A stretch of 64,000 bases of DNA, taken from contig OZ035962.1 of assembly GCA_964034945.1 (NCBI GenBank), positions 84,837,942-84,901,941 on the forward strand, given 5' to 3'. Positions 1 to 10,669 of the stretch are shown here, piece by piece. This stretch comes from Chrysopilus asiliformis. Its lineage: Eukaryota; Arthropoda; Insecta; Diptera; Rhagionidae. The notes beneath the pieces are model-generated. The model had not been told where the DNA came from. It did no database searches and saw only the letters and a list, made by a program, of their open reading frames with translations. How positions within the stretch are numbered: position 1 is the stretch's first letter; every line of letters starts with the position of its first letter. The position numbers were made by a program, and so were the translations under genes.

Positions 1-119
1 ACGCGATTGAAAATATTCCGCAAAAGAATTCAATTTTCACGTTTTCCTTACACTTTTATGTCCACAAAATATTACACTTTTGCAAACACCGATTCTACAC
101 TGTATAACGCCGAAAATAT

Positions 120-330
120 TTATATGTGAGTGTCAGGCGAAGTCGTTCGCGTAGTTGAGGTCTGAACTACGCGAGCGAGCTTAGTCCGCGTCGCCCATGA
201 CTACGCGATGTAGTTTCATAGTTTCGCTGAAGTGTGCGGTCGCCAATGCAAATGCTAAGGAACTTTCAGCGAGAAACTTAGCTCACGTAGTTGAGCTCGC
301 TTAGCTGAAGTGTGCGACGGGGGTTATTCA
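120..330. repeat. Cluster of short inverted and direct repeats
   Basis: This GC-richer patch in AT-rich DNA contains a local palindrome (CGCGTAGTT, 8-nt spacer, AACTACGCG), repeated GCTGAAGTGTGCG words near 230 and 309, and GCGAGC/GAGCTCGCTTAG words on both strands. It looks like the remains of a fold-back element. I see no clear terminal repeat or target-site duplication and cannot name a family. Confidence 0.35.
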
Positions 331-1901
331 CATTTTTTTAGTTCGAAAATCACTCGACCGATTGGGCGGAAATTTTGACTTAAGTTTGTATGGCGAAGGG
401 CCAGATGTAAGACAAATTGTTTTTTCTGAAGTTCCAATGTAGAAAACCAGTGAGAAGTGTTTAAAAATGAAATATTTTTATGGTAAAATTACGTTTCAGT
501 TAGTAAAAATACACCAAAAAGTCGTAATGTTTGGTTTTCCGAATTCCTGCCGTAAGTTTACACAAAAATTGTTCAAATATTTTTCCAAAAATTGAGGAAT
601 TCTAAATCAGACAACGAAAAAATGTTTAAAATTGCATATATTTACCCCGTTTTAGTACGCCCTTTATGTCTTAACTTCATGATCATGTTGTTTTAAATTT
701 ACCCCTAAATCTACGTAAAGCAAAATTTAAATTTTAACCTAGCGATACAAGGAATACGGCTTCCTTGTATTCTAGATGTAAAATCGTAATAAAATTTTGC
801 ACAGTGTAAGTGTTTTTCATTCAGGGCTGTAAATTAAATTTGCACGGCTAAACAAATATGAAGATAGCTTCAGAATTTCAGCAGCTGCAATAATTTCACG
901 AATACTGCAACAAATACCCTTAAATTAACGAATTGCTGTATTTGAAATGGAATTTTGTCGCCATTCGTTTCGGATTATACAGAAGTAAGTGGGTAGGTTT
1001 AAGGGATCTTTGTTGGTCTGCATTTTCTAGCCATTCATCACTAAATTTGTCCATTCTTCCCCAACGATTTCTGAATAGTTTTATAGTCCCCCAAGAATTA
1101 ACCTCACATATGTGTACGCTTGATGCATAATCTGAGTCGTGAAAATTTCATTTCATGTCGTTGTCGAATATGTCTTAAGGGGAAGAATATGTCTTAAAGT
1201 AGATTCTAACCTTTGGTTAGAATCTACTTTAGCCTTAAATCTTCAATTGCACCATGTGGCGTATGAGCGTAAGATTAATGGATTCAATTTTCACATCTTA
1301 AAGATTGAAATTGGGGAAGTAAAATCGAAGTCATTGTGGAAGTCATGCGATGGGAAATGGGAAATATATGCGAAACGCACATATCACGAAGCGGGTTACG
1401 TGATATTGCGGTGAAGAAAGTTGTATACAGAAGGCGTAAGAGGTTAAAAGATTAAGATGTTCGATTAACGATAGTGAGGCGATACGTTGAACGAATTTTC
1501 GATTGATTTTTTAATGAATCTTTTGAGATAATCTTAAAAAAAAAAACAAATTATCAGTTGGGAGCTTCCGTATATTACGCCCATTTCGTTAGAAAAAATA
1601 ACCGACTTAATTTTGTGTTGTGAGAAAAATTTTGCTATTAAAAATTAATAGATTATCAAAATTAAATTAAAAATTTTGCAATTAAACTTTTGATTTCAGG
1701 AAATCGGTTGTAATAATAGCGTCGTATTTTTGTCTGTGTGATTATAACTTAAGAATGAATGAATCGCTATGGACTCTACTTTAGGAAGAGCTTCTTTATT
1801 TAAGTCCCAGAATTTCTAAGGTATGCGCGAAGGGTCCTTAGTAGCAAAAAAAAATTTCTCTTCTTTCTTATCCTCTCGCCTGCTACACTCTAGAAAATTT
1901 T
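331..1901. other. AT-rich unclassified DNA
   Basis: No gene is recognised. Two open frames (933-1130 and 1139-1414) have no recognisable domain and are about as long as expected by chance in AT-rich DNA. The only distinct structure is the perfect hairpin at 1196-1230, which lies inside the second frame. Confidence 0.5.
1196..1230. repeat. Perfect 16-bp hairpin
   Basis: AAAGTAGATTCTAACC (1196-1211) is followed by a TTT loop and then its exact reverse complement (1215-1230). A direct repeat of GAATATGTCTTAA lies just upstream (about 1167 and 1186), so the hairpin sits next to a small duplication. The function is unknown; it may be the remains of a fold-back insertion. Confidence 0.75.
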
Positions 1902-2245
1902 ATTGTAATTTTACCACTAAAATAGTAGGAAACCATTTTCCTACTATAATAGTAGTAAAATTAAACCGAGTCGTAATGGCTTAAAAGCTATGCATTTTTA
2001 CTCATTTTGTGGCGTACAAAAGCCACTTTTACGGGGGAACTTTAAACTAAATAAGAAGTAAAAGTACAATACTGGTGTAAACTTACGACATTTTTTGTTT
2101 AAAATTAAACCGAAAATAGTGTAATAACTACCATGGGTGTTTAAAATCACCACATTTTTGTTGTAATTTTCCTCCTATTTGGTAGCCTCTTAAGGTGTAA
2201 TTTTACGACATTTTTTGTTTGAAATTACACCGAAAATGGTATTAG
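1902..2245. repeat. Degenerate ~120-bp tandem block
   Basis: A 48-bp segment beginning GGTGTAAACTTACGACA (2074) recurs 120 bp later as GGTGTAATTTTACGACA (2194), with good agreement through ACATTTTTTGTTT and ACCGAAAAT. A looser third unit lies upstream at about 1902-1985, containing the small palindrome AGTAGGAAACCATTTTCCTACT. Each unit is partly self-complementary (GGTGTAAT...ATTACACC), so this may be a tandemised MITE. Confidence 0.5.
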
Positions 2246-4957
2246 AATTTCTCGGCTTATACGGTCTGCAAAAACAAAAATAATACAACAAAATGGTTAT
2301 ATTATTTTGCGTATGTTTTCACATCCAAATTTACCCCCAACAGGTCGGGCATATCTGCCCTGAAAACCCATCAGGAGCCTGTTTCTGGTATGGAAGCTGG
2401 CTCACCGTCATCAGAGCCTGCTTTACCAGCTTCCACGCAGGCTTACAGGATTTTGGTGGAGTAAAACTCGAATCGAGTACTTATACTCCGATGCCACAAA
2501 CCTTGTTCGAATTATAAGGTTAAGGCATCCTTATAATTCGAACATCATTTGAATGCCAACGTCTTTTGAAATTTTGAAGGGACTTTTGTGAGTTTTGCGA
2601 TTTGTGATCTCCGACACTGTGAGCCACTATGGAGGAAGGGGAAAAGAAAATTAATTGTGGCGATTTCGGCCTATTTCATTATCAGATTGATCGCTGCCTC
2701 TGCTGCTGATGGGTTGCAAGAAAACCTTACAAATGTCGCAATCCCATATTCTCATCCATGGGTCACATTTTATGTAGATGCAGAAGTGGCGCAGAAAGTG
2801 CTTATGAAACCTCTATTCTAGGAGACCACGGTCCAATTTGGATAGACGCACTACTGAAAAAACACTTAGGCGTCCCTTCAATTAATCTTTCTTGAAATCA
2901 ACCCCTCGCACAATGAACTTCAATTATATAATATTTGAATTTTTAATGCTCTGATCTTTGGTAAAATCTCAAGAGACTCAATAACTCTAAAGAATTTGCG
3001 AACCAGTTTAAGGACATGTGTTCCAAACAGATGAAGTAATTTACCTACAGTAGAAATTATTCAAACAGTTTGTATGAAACGATTTTATATGTAGCGCCAT
3101 TTATCAACTCGCTATAGCAGACTTAATTAATGCTCTGCTCCCTAAATGCGTCATATCTAGTAACAAAAACATAAAAAATTGATAGCGCACTGCCATCACC
3201 TTCAACCGAACCCATAAGTAAAGCGAAAAGTTAATTAAACAAAACACTTCCTTTCCAGTATGCACAGCAACCAACCACTAACCAACTTTAGGGAAAGGTA
3301 AAATTTAAATTCATCCCTTCCAAAGCATTTAACAGCATATTCGGGTGTTGGGCTGGGCATATTTAATGGTTTTAGGCAACATTCATCCTGTCAAAGGACG
3401 ACTGGCCGCGACGATGAATTGCTGCTTGATCCTAAGACCTTAATTTCGATGTATGAGAAGGCCATGCGATTATTTCCGTATTGGATTATGGGACGCACTA
3501 TTTTTGAGGGTAATTTAATACATACACAACCACCCCACACGTCATTTGCATTACATGAACTCAAAATAATCATGTATGGATTTGGGACCACTTTCCAAAG
3601 AAGCTTCCGCTTAGATCATCAACAAATCTAAGCAATCTTGAACATTCAAATTGCACAGAATAATCCCTGGCCGAGCGATTTCCCAGTCGAAAACAGCGTG
3701 AAGTTTCTTTAACCCTCAACCTGGGGTTGGATAGTAAATAATCGACAGAGCATTTGGAGATTGAAATGTATGTATGTGTTGTGCGCCAAATCCCTAGATG
3801 GATAGAATATGCAGTGGATTTCATAAAACAATTTCATCGATTTTTCAGGACTCGAAGAAATGTTAAACAGTGTGTGATAAGAACTTGGTAAGGATTCCCT
3901 TTAGTTGAGCGCAGTATAAATACGCTTTTTTAGGGATACTAGAGTTCATGCCGTCCAATTTATTACGAAACTGGGCGGTTGATAGGTGGGTGGCCACAGG
4001 CAAACTACGTTCAAATCGCATGATGAGATTTTGAAAAGTTCCCCAAAAATCATGCACACACAGTTTGCTCCTTATTTTATTTCTTTTTTCTGATTTTGAT
4101 CAGTTGGGGTGATATTTGTGCAATGCGTGTGGGTGGGTGAGAGGTAGATAAACGAATACCTACTGAACATGATTGGTAAAAATTTTATATTTAGGGGGAG
4201 AAAATGTTTTTGAACGAGATCTTGATTTATGACCCCAAGGGAGAAGCCACGTTTTTAAGAACGTCGAACTATTCATGTGGAAAATGCACACAAGAAAACG
4301 ACTGTTGCCAAATTTTGTGTATTAGAATTTCATTGTTTACAAAGTATCTGGCAATTGAATTTGATTTATGAAATATTAACTTTGATAAAAAGTTTGCTAT
4401 CTCGTAAATTTGTAACTTTTTAAAGCTGTCAGCAATGGAATATTAAAACTTAATAAAATTGTTTTGGGTATTCAAATGTAATTTTATTTGCAAAGTTTTC
4501 TGATTTTTAGTCTAAGGTTTTTGTCGGTCGAGTTCGTGGTCAAACCTGAGGTAAGCGGTTTTTAATAAAAAAAAAATTCACGAATCTGTTGTAAATTGGC
4601 GTTTGAAGTCGAAGCTAATAATATGTTTTTAAACTTAAGGATGCCATTGAACTGAGTTTAAAAGACGCATTTCAAAAAAGACCTCAAAAGGTTTCTAAAT
4701 ATAACTACTTGTGATTTTTTCTTCAAAATTCAAAATGTGGGATAATAAAAACCATACAAATGTTGCAGACTTGTCCACAGTTAGTAATCGGTGCAAAAAA
4801 TGTAACTAAATCTTAATTTGCGGATATATCTATTACATGGGATTACATCCCAAATTGAACACAGAGAGATTCATAACAATTTACTTCCCTGCTCGCACCT
4901 GCAGTTTCACTGGATTGCGAATCATGCATTCTAAACCAGATGGCATTTTCCCAGATG
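2246..4957. other. Unclassified DNA, no supported gene
   Basis: Open frames at 2293-2517, 2588-2821 and 3419-3631 encode no domain I recognise and show no clear splice or promoter context. The segment holds a perfect 15-bp hairpin (2505-2543). No terminal-repeat element was recognised. Confidence 0.45.
2505..2543. repeat. Perfect 15-bp hairpin
   Basis: GTTCGAATTATAAGG (2505-2519), a 9-nt loop, then the exact complement CCTTATAATTCGAAC (2529-2543). The left arm spans the stop codon of the open frame at 2293-2517. A transposon remnant is possible; nothing shows a function. Confidence 0.75.
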
Positions 4958-5160
4958 GCGGTAAGGATAACGTAAATATCCTTTTTTTTCATTTTTCTCG
5001 GAAAAACTGGCGTTAGAGGGTTTTCGAAGTCGTTTATCACGAATTTGGTGTTGGAATTTCATAATTCGAAATGGGAGGTCCTGTAAGGATAACGTAAATA
5101 TGCTTGTTCCAATTTTTCCGATGAAAACTGGCTTCGGGGGTTTTTGGAATAAAAGGTCAG
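4958..5160. repeat. Two-unit ~118-bp satellite (GGTCCTGTAAGGATAAC family)
   Basis: Two units begin near 4958 and 5076, each with GTAAGGATAACGTAAATAT, then a T-rich stretch, GAAAAACTGGC or GAAAACTGGC, and a G-rich/TTTT segment. The same unit, more diverged, forms a three-copy array at 58943-59290. No coding content is seen; the open frame across it is incidental. Confidence 0.6.
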
Positions 5161-5321
5161 GAATAGTACTGACTTTTAAAATTTTTAGCTAATATTTGTG
5201 GTACATATTTTTATTGTTTTTCAAATTGCAAAGAACCGTTCTCGAGAAAACTTTTTTGTCCGAAAATCGTATTATCAAAAATACAAGAAATAAAATCAAT
5301 CCAATTTCAAGAAAATAGTCT

Positions 5322-5968
5322 AAAAAACATAAGAAAAGTTGCATTTGCCAGTGGCTAATCGTCAACTATTTATTCTATATGAGAATATATTTATTTAAAA
5401 AACAACCATTTTTATAGGAGAGAGGTAAAGGAGTGGTCCCCATGAATTTTGATGTATAGATAAGTTATGCAAAATCATATTCTAAACAAATTTTACCTTT
5501 ATAAATTTTTCAATACGACTCACCGTTTTCGAGAAAATAGAAAAAAAGTATTCAATTTGTGAAGCAGTGGTCCGATTGGATTTTGGTGTAAGGAACGGTA
5601 ATGTAGAATCATATTCTAAACACATTTCGTTTCTATAAATTTTTCGATACTGTGCAAAGTTTTTAAGAAAATATAAAAAAATATTCAATGTGAGTGTGGG
5701 GGAGGGGAGAAGGAATCGTTCGATTTTGCCTGTTCAAGAATTCAGCTTTGCCATTTACGAGAAACGTGACTATACAAAATTTCAAGTGTCTAGCTCAATT
5801 CTTTCGAAAAAAAACAGACAGACAAACAGACAGACAGACAGACGGACGGACAGAAAGATGGACGGACATGCGGAAATCCGAATCTTTTGTCATCCGAAAT
5901 ACCCTGATGTCCGACGAATGGTTCGATGCGATACAAACGGTATACTAAATCTAATATACTCCTATCTA
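5322..5968 (-). mobile_element. GTCY element, family 2, copy a
   Basis: Read on the minus strand. The left edge is the 3' terminus (AACATAAGAAAAG on the plus strand) shared with other copies. Inside are two related units of about 120 bp with the words ATGTAAAATCATATTCTAAAC and TTTATAAATTTTTC. These are followed by the TTTCAAGTGTCTAGCTCAAT block, a run of CAGA/CGGA tetranucleotides (about 5814-5870), GGACATGCGG and the 5' edge AAATCTAATATACTC. The extreme 5' end is cut by the Helitron that starts at 5969. There is no coding capacity. The overall plan matches mini-me/DINE-like non-autonomous elements; the assignment is inferred. Confidence 0.65.
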
Positions 5969-7148
5969 TCTATATATATAAAAATGGATGTATGTATGTA
6001 TGTATGTATGTGGCTTATAGACTTCTAAGCCGCTGAACCGATTTTGAACAAATTTTCAGGAAAACTTTAGATTAGCACAGAGGGTGTTTCTGTGAAGTTT
6101 GGTGCACCTACCCCTTAAGCTTCCCCCCTCTCCCATACAATCCAAAAAGTTATTTGCAAATTTCTCGAAAACGGTTCACTTTATTGCAAAACTCCAAGAA
6201 CAAACAGTGTTTAGAATCCAATTCTACATAAATACTCAATACATGAAAATTCAATTGGAACACCTTTTGAAATTCTTATTGCAAAATTTCACTCTAATAA
6301 AAAATGTTGTATGTTTGTTTCTTTATGACTTTACCTCCTACAACGTTATTATATTGGGTAACCTGCTACTCCAAAAACTCATTAAAAAAAGGAATCTATA
6401 TATATAGTAATCGATGGGGAAAGGAAGAAGCGAATCTATATGACATGTTGCCATCAATACTTCGCTGTTCGTCGTTTGAATGTATTTACACTTGCCATGT
6501 GTTGCCACTGTTTTGTGTTGCCACTGACGTTTTGCATTGCTATTAATAAATTTGAATTCCGAAACGTTAAAGAATTAAAGTTTTCTGAGTATTTAAATAC
6601 AGTATTTTGGGGAAAAAAGCAGTAATGCAGTATTGGAGTCTGAAAAACAATATAATACTGCGAAAAACAGTATAGATACCATCGTTATGTATAGCCCTCA
6701 CCTGCTATCTTCTGCAATTCTAAAGGGATTTGGTGCTTCAATGTATGACATGAATGAAAAAGAACGACATTTCCCACAATATTGTCTTTCGCCGTGTGGA
6801 TAACCACCTTTTACCGTTATTGAATATATTGTAAGTAAACAGTACGATTTTGTAATACACCGTTGGGTCACAAAGAAAAATGTCTCTAAAAAAATTTCCC
6901 TTTTTTGGGTTAACTATATGCATTTGACTCGAGGCCGAAGGCCGAGTAAAGAAGAAGGCGAGAGCTGAAATATATTTAAATAATTTTACGTAACATCTCC
7001 ATACATCAAATTCCAACAATTCAAGTGCGAGGGGCGAGGCCGAAGGCCGAGTAGTTGTGGAGGCCGTAGGCCGACGGGGGCAGGGAGGCCGAAGGCCGAC
7101 CTGTGGAAGGGGGATGAACCGCGAAGCGGTTCGGGGCGCAGCCCCTAG
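5969..7148 (+). mobile_element. Non-autonomous Helitron (1180 bp)
   Basis: The left end reads A|TCTATATATATAAAA followed by a GTAT/GTATG microsatellite. The right end is a short hairpin, GGGGCGCAGCCCCTAG (7133-7148), followed by host T. A|TC...CTAG|T is the hallmark Helitron insertion pattern. The 3' half carries four palindromic units of the type GAGGCCGAAGGCCGA (about 6930-7100). The body at 6110-6310 is homologous to GTCY family 1 (words ATTTCTCGAAAACGGT, CAAGAACAAA, TCAATTGGAAC). A single unit of the ~120-bp satellite occurs near 6690-6735. No Rep/helicase is encoded; the open frames, including a 148-codon one on the minus strand, run through repeats. It is inserted near the end of a family 2 GTCY element. 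Confidence 0.75.
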
Positions 7149-7249
7149 TATCCTATAATATAAGTACGAGGAATTTTTGCACAACGATCTCGAAAACCCG
7201 CCTAACGATTTTCACGAAACTTGGGGGTTAGGGATTTTCGGGGACAAAA

Positions 7250-7620
7250 AACCGATCTAGATAGGTCTCACCTCTGAGAAAATTCCCCTCGGTACCCCTC
7301 GCCTGTTATCTTCGAATTGGTTGGTCCGATTTTAATGAAACTTTACAGTATTACTAAGGGGGTTAAGGGTCTTCGATCTTTCCACCACAAACTTGACTTT
7401 TCCCTTCCCTCGATAACCCTCGCCTGGTGTCTTCGAATTACGTGAAGGTATCTTAGTGAAAATTCGCTAGGGAGTAAGGTTTTTCGATATACATTCTAAA
7501 AATACCACTTTTTAGATATTTGGATCCAGGATTTCAAACCTCAGGAAATGTGGTGTCGAGATTACGTGAATCTACTCTTTTCTGCAAAATTTCAGCAAAA
7601 GGATGACTTTGAGGTGGCCG
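7250..7620 (+). repeat. ~120-bp satellite block (CCCCTCGCCTG family)
   Basis: Two clear units have ACCCCTCGCCTGTTATCTTC at 7294 and AACCCTCGCCTGGTGTCTTC at 7415, 121 bp apart; flanking sequence is more degraded. Each unit contains a pyrimidine-rich core followed by a CCGATTTTAATGAAA-like segment. Similar short arrays occur near 18.4, 21.5, 25.6, 30.6 and 37.7 kb. Non-coding. Confidence 0.55.
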
Positions 7621-9752
7621 AGCATGCTCGGTTTTCCTGTTACTGATACATATATCGTGGTATTTAAAAATGAAGAGAGATTTCTTATAAAATATCATGT
7701 CCCACTTTTCGTGAATTGCATTAAAATTAAATAATTAAATTTAATATTTTCATACTTTTTTATAATAATACAATTTACGAAAGGCAAATTTAAATTTTTT
7801 TACTGCTTTGAAACGATAAAAAAGATTTATTACCTTTCATGTTCATTAGTTAAAGCGCAAGTTTTATGAGAAACTTCAACATATTAAGCAAATTTAAAGC
7901 TAATTTTATTTAATTTGTACTTGTATAATATTAACATCCCATAACTATCGTGTCCGATTGCTGTAATAGACATGACAGAAAAATGTTACATTGAAACGCT
8001 AAAGTATTTGCAGCCTGAGGCAGTAACTCAGCAGTTGATTGGTAATTATGTAAGAAACATATAGAAGACGTGTAACAAAATCTGTCACATTACGAATATT
8101 AAAATGTTTGAAGAGAGGGTTTTCAATTTTCTTACTGTATTTACGTTGATTGGCCAACTGTCATACCTGGAATACTGTCGTAATGTGTATATCGATATGA
8201 AATTTAAAACCTAAATCAACAAATAAATTAATTGACTGTCGACAAAAGGCCCAATTGTCTGCTATAATAAAAATAATAATAATAATGTGGAGCGTTTGTT
8301 GTACGAACGCGCTTCAAAATCGAATGATGGCGATTGCACAACTATTTTTTTTTCCTTAGCCCAGAGTTAGTTGTTTGGTGTCTTTTCGAGACAAGGAACA
8401 TGTCTTACGGGCTCTTTTGAACTATTAAATCAAGCCACAATCTTTGTTTCACTTCATCAAAGTCTATCAGCGGCAGCAGCCATACGAGCAGCATTCCATT
8501 AGCAATTACCAGAAACAACAAGGGACCAAATAGTCAGCCCAGAGGTATACCCGAAAAAAAAATCCCAAACCAAAGCAGTCGCGGCAGTGTATGAACGAGC
8601 AAAGGAAAAGATTCGCACCTTCCAGGTGTATACATTTTTGTTTTTCTTTCGTGCAATTTGAAAATTTCGCGCATGTGCCAGAAGTTTTATTTGATGGCAA
8701 CTTTACAACTCAACGGATCACGGGACCCGGTCTGCTGTTATCTCTATTGTCTCAAATCAGAAACTCTTTTAAAGTATGTGCAATTGAAAAAGTGGCTACA
8801 AAAGCCGCGCTACAATGGAATTACATTAGAAAATAGATCTTTTTGCTGAGGTAATTTTTCGCCAAGTAATTTTCACACCTCAATAGCGAACTATTTGATC
8901 TATTTCGCTATTTTCCAAACATGTTTATTTAACAGTACTACACTTTCCCGTTCCCTTCGCTTAACAGAAATAAACTTGTTGCTATACTTTCAGGTGGTTG
9001 CTAGATTTAAGGCCTCCAATAGGCTTAAGGCATAAATAAATTTCTCAAATTCCCGAACAGACATTAAAAGATCGTTTTCCTTAGGATATGTACATTTTTT
9101 TTTGCCAACACAAACCTAAGTGTCTTTATGTCGTGTTCAACTGTCACTAAAATAACATACTCGTATATTAGAGTTTGGTATATGAATTTTACGAGTGTGT
9201 TATAAAAAGCCAAAACTGCAAAAGATTTAAATGGAATTTCGACTGTATTTCATTCAATCTGTTAACATTGGAGGTGTGATAAATGTCTTATTGCGATGTC
9301 CAACTATTTGGAATTTTATATAACGTAAGACAATAGCGGTAGAATTTTGATGAGAATCTTATCTCATATTTCTGCGACGTTAAGTCATAAAACCAAAGAG
9401 AATTATAAATGCCGTTTTGTTTAATTTTTCTTTGATATATACGAGCTATGGTGCAATCACCTGAATGTATTCGGAGTTTTTCTCAGGTTGATTTCAATAG
9501 TTTTCAATAATTGTATTGTTCAATTGTTTTAAAATTATATTGTCCAAATAGTGTCAAAATATTAGGTTTTTGAATTATTATAAATTGACTAGGAAACCTA
9601 GACATTCAATTTATTTCAGCCGTTTGTAATGGTAGCTAGTAGCTACACAATCTCACTGTGTGCTAACCGAATCCACATTCTTGCCAACATTTCCTTAATT
9701 TTCTTCTTATACCAAACGTCAAAACCTAGTTTTGAGATAACTAACTTTTAAA
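7621..9752. other. AT-rich unclassified DNA
   Basis: No supported gene. A perfect short palindrome, CCGAGCATGCTCGG, lies near 7618-7631. Overlapping open frames at 8591-8849 have no recognisable content. A short AAT run occurs at about 8267-8285. No transposon termini recognised. Confidence 0.45.
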
Positions 9753-9760
9753 CTTTAAGG

Positions 9761-10661
9761 CAGCGATTCTCAACCTGGGGGGGGAGAGTACATTTAAGGG
9801 GGGGCGCGAGCAGATCCAAGACAAAATATTAAAAAAAGCTTATTAATTGACTGAGAGGAAAGTACATACCCACATACAAAACAAAATACATTTCGACATA
9901 AGATTTAATAATTAACTTATTAACTTACGCTTGGAGCACCATGAACGCGAAACCAGCGCGAAACCAACGCAACTATAACGCTCTGAACTGTCACGCAGTG
10001 CAAAATTCTAGCGGCAGAGCACAATGGCAGCTCGTGAAGTAGTACAAGTGACATAATATAAAGTGGTATAAACTTGGAAAAATTACAAAAATGGATAATT
10101 TTGAAGCGATAATTTGCTTTGTTGGTCTTTATCTTTGTTATTTGCACTAAGGCTATCAATTTTTCCTCGAACGAAATTTTTCCAACCTCACTTTATGAAC
10201 TGTCAACGCAGAATTCTGCGGCAAAGTTAGAAGTTTGCAAACTTTATTGTTGCGGTTACGTTGTAGCTCTGCGTTCTATACGTTCACTGTGCTCACTTCA
10301 AACAATTTGTGGGAACCAAACTTTTAAGTGACAGTTTCTGCGCCAGTTTCGCGTCGGATTCGCGTTCATTGTGATTTCAGGGTTAAAACAACTTCTCGCG
10401 AAACCGCAAAAATGACGCAAGAGCAATAAAAAGGCACCGGATTCTTGTTTTGTCAACGCTGAGGATCGGTGTTGCCAAATGTCAATAAATTACTGTTTTT
10501 TGGTAATTTGTGTTTAAAATTAGGGTAGTAGTGTAGGTTTAGCGCCAAAATACTCAAATTACGTTATTATTGTATACATTTTATTGTATGCAGGGGGGGG
10601 GGGGCGATGACAATTTTGATTGAAAATTGGGCCGCGAATACTGAAAAGTTGAGAAACGCTG
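9761..10661. mobile_element. Non-autonomous hAT element (901 bp)
   Basis: The ends are CAGCGATTCTCAACCT (left) and the complement of CAGCGTTTCTCAACTT (right), the classic hAT-type terminal repeat. They are flanked by a perfect 8-bp target-site duplication, CTTTAAGG, at 9753-9760 and 10662-10669; 8 bp is diagnostic of hAT transposition. G-rich runs lie just inside both ends. The interior holds a second inverted-repeat structure (9937-10373) and no transposase, so the element depended on a transposase in trans. Confidence 0.85.
9937..10373. mobile_element. Inverted-repeat element nested in the hAT copy
   Basis: CACCATGAACGCGAAACC at the left matches the complement of the right end (CACAATGAACGCGAATCC), and both continue with a GCGCGAAAC/ACGCGAAAC block. 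Inside, GAACTGTCACGCAG (about 9986) and GAACTGTCAACGCAG (about 10199) are direct repeats, each followed by an AATTCT and GCGGCA-like stretch, pointing to an internal duplication. I see no convincing target-site duplication, so this could be original hAT interior rather than a separate insertion. Confidence 0.5.
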
Positions 10662-10669
10662 CTTTAAGG

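Noticed and set aside
933..2821. A group of small plus-strand frames, considered as exons of one gene
   Set aside because: No consistent donor/acceptor pairs or domain link them, and hairpins and tandem blocks lie between.
6738..7184. 148-codon minus-strand open frame
   Set aside because: Runs through the GAGGCCGAAGGCCGA palindromes and crosses the 3' end of the Helitron; no domain.
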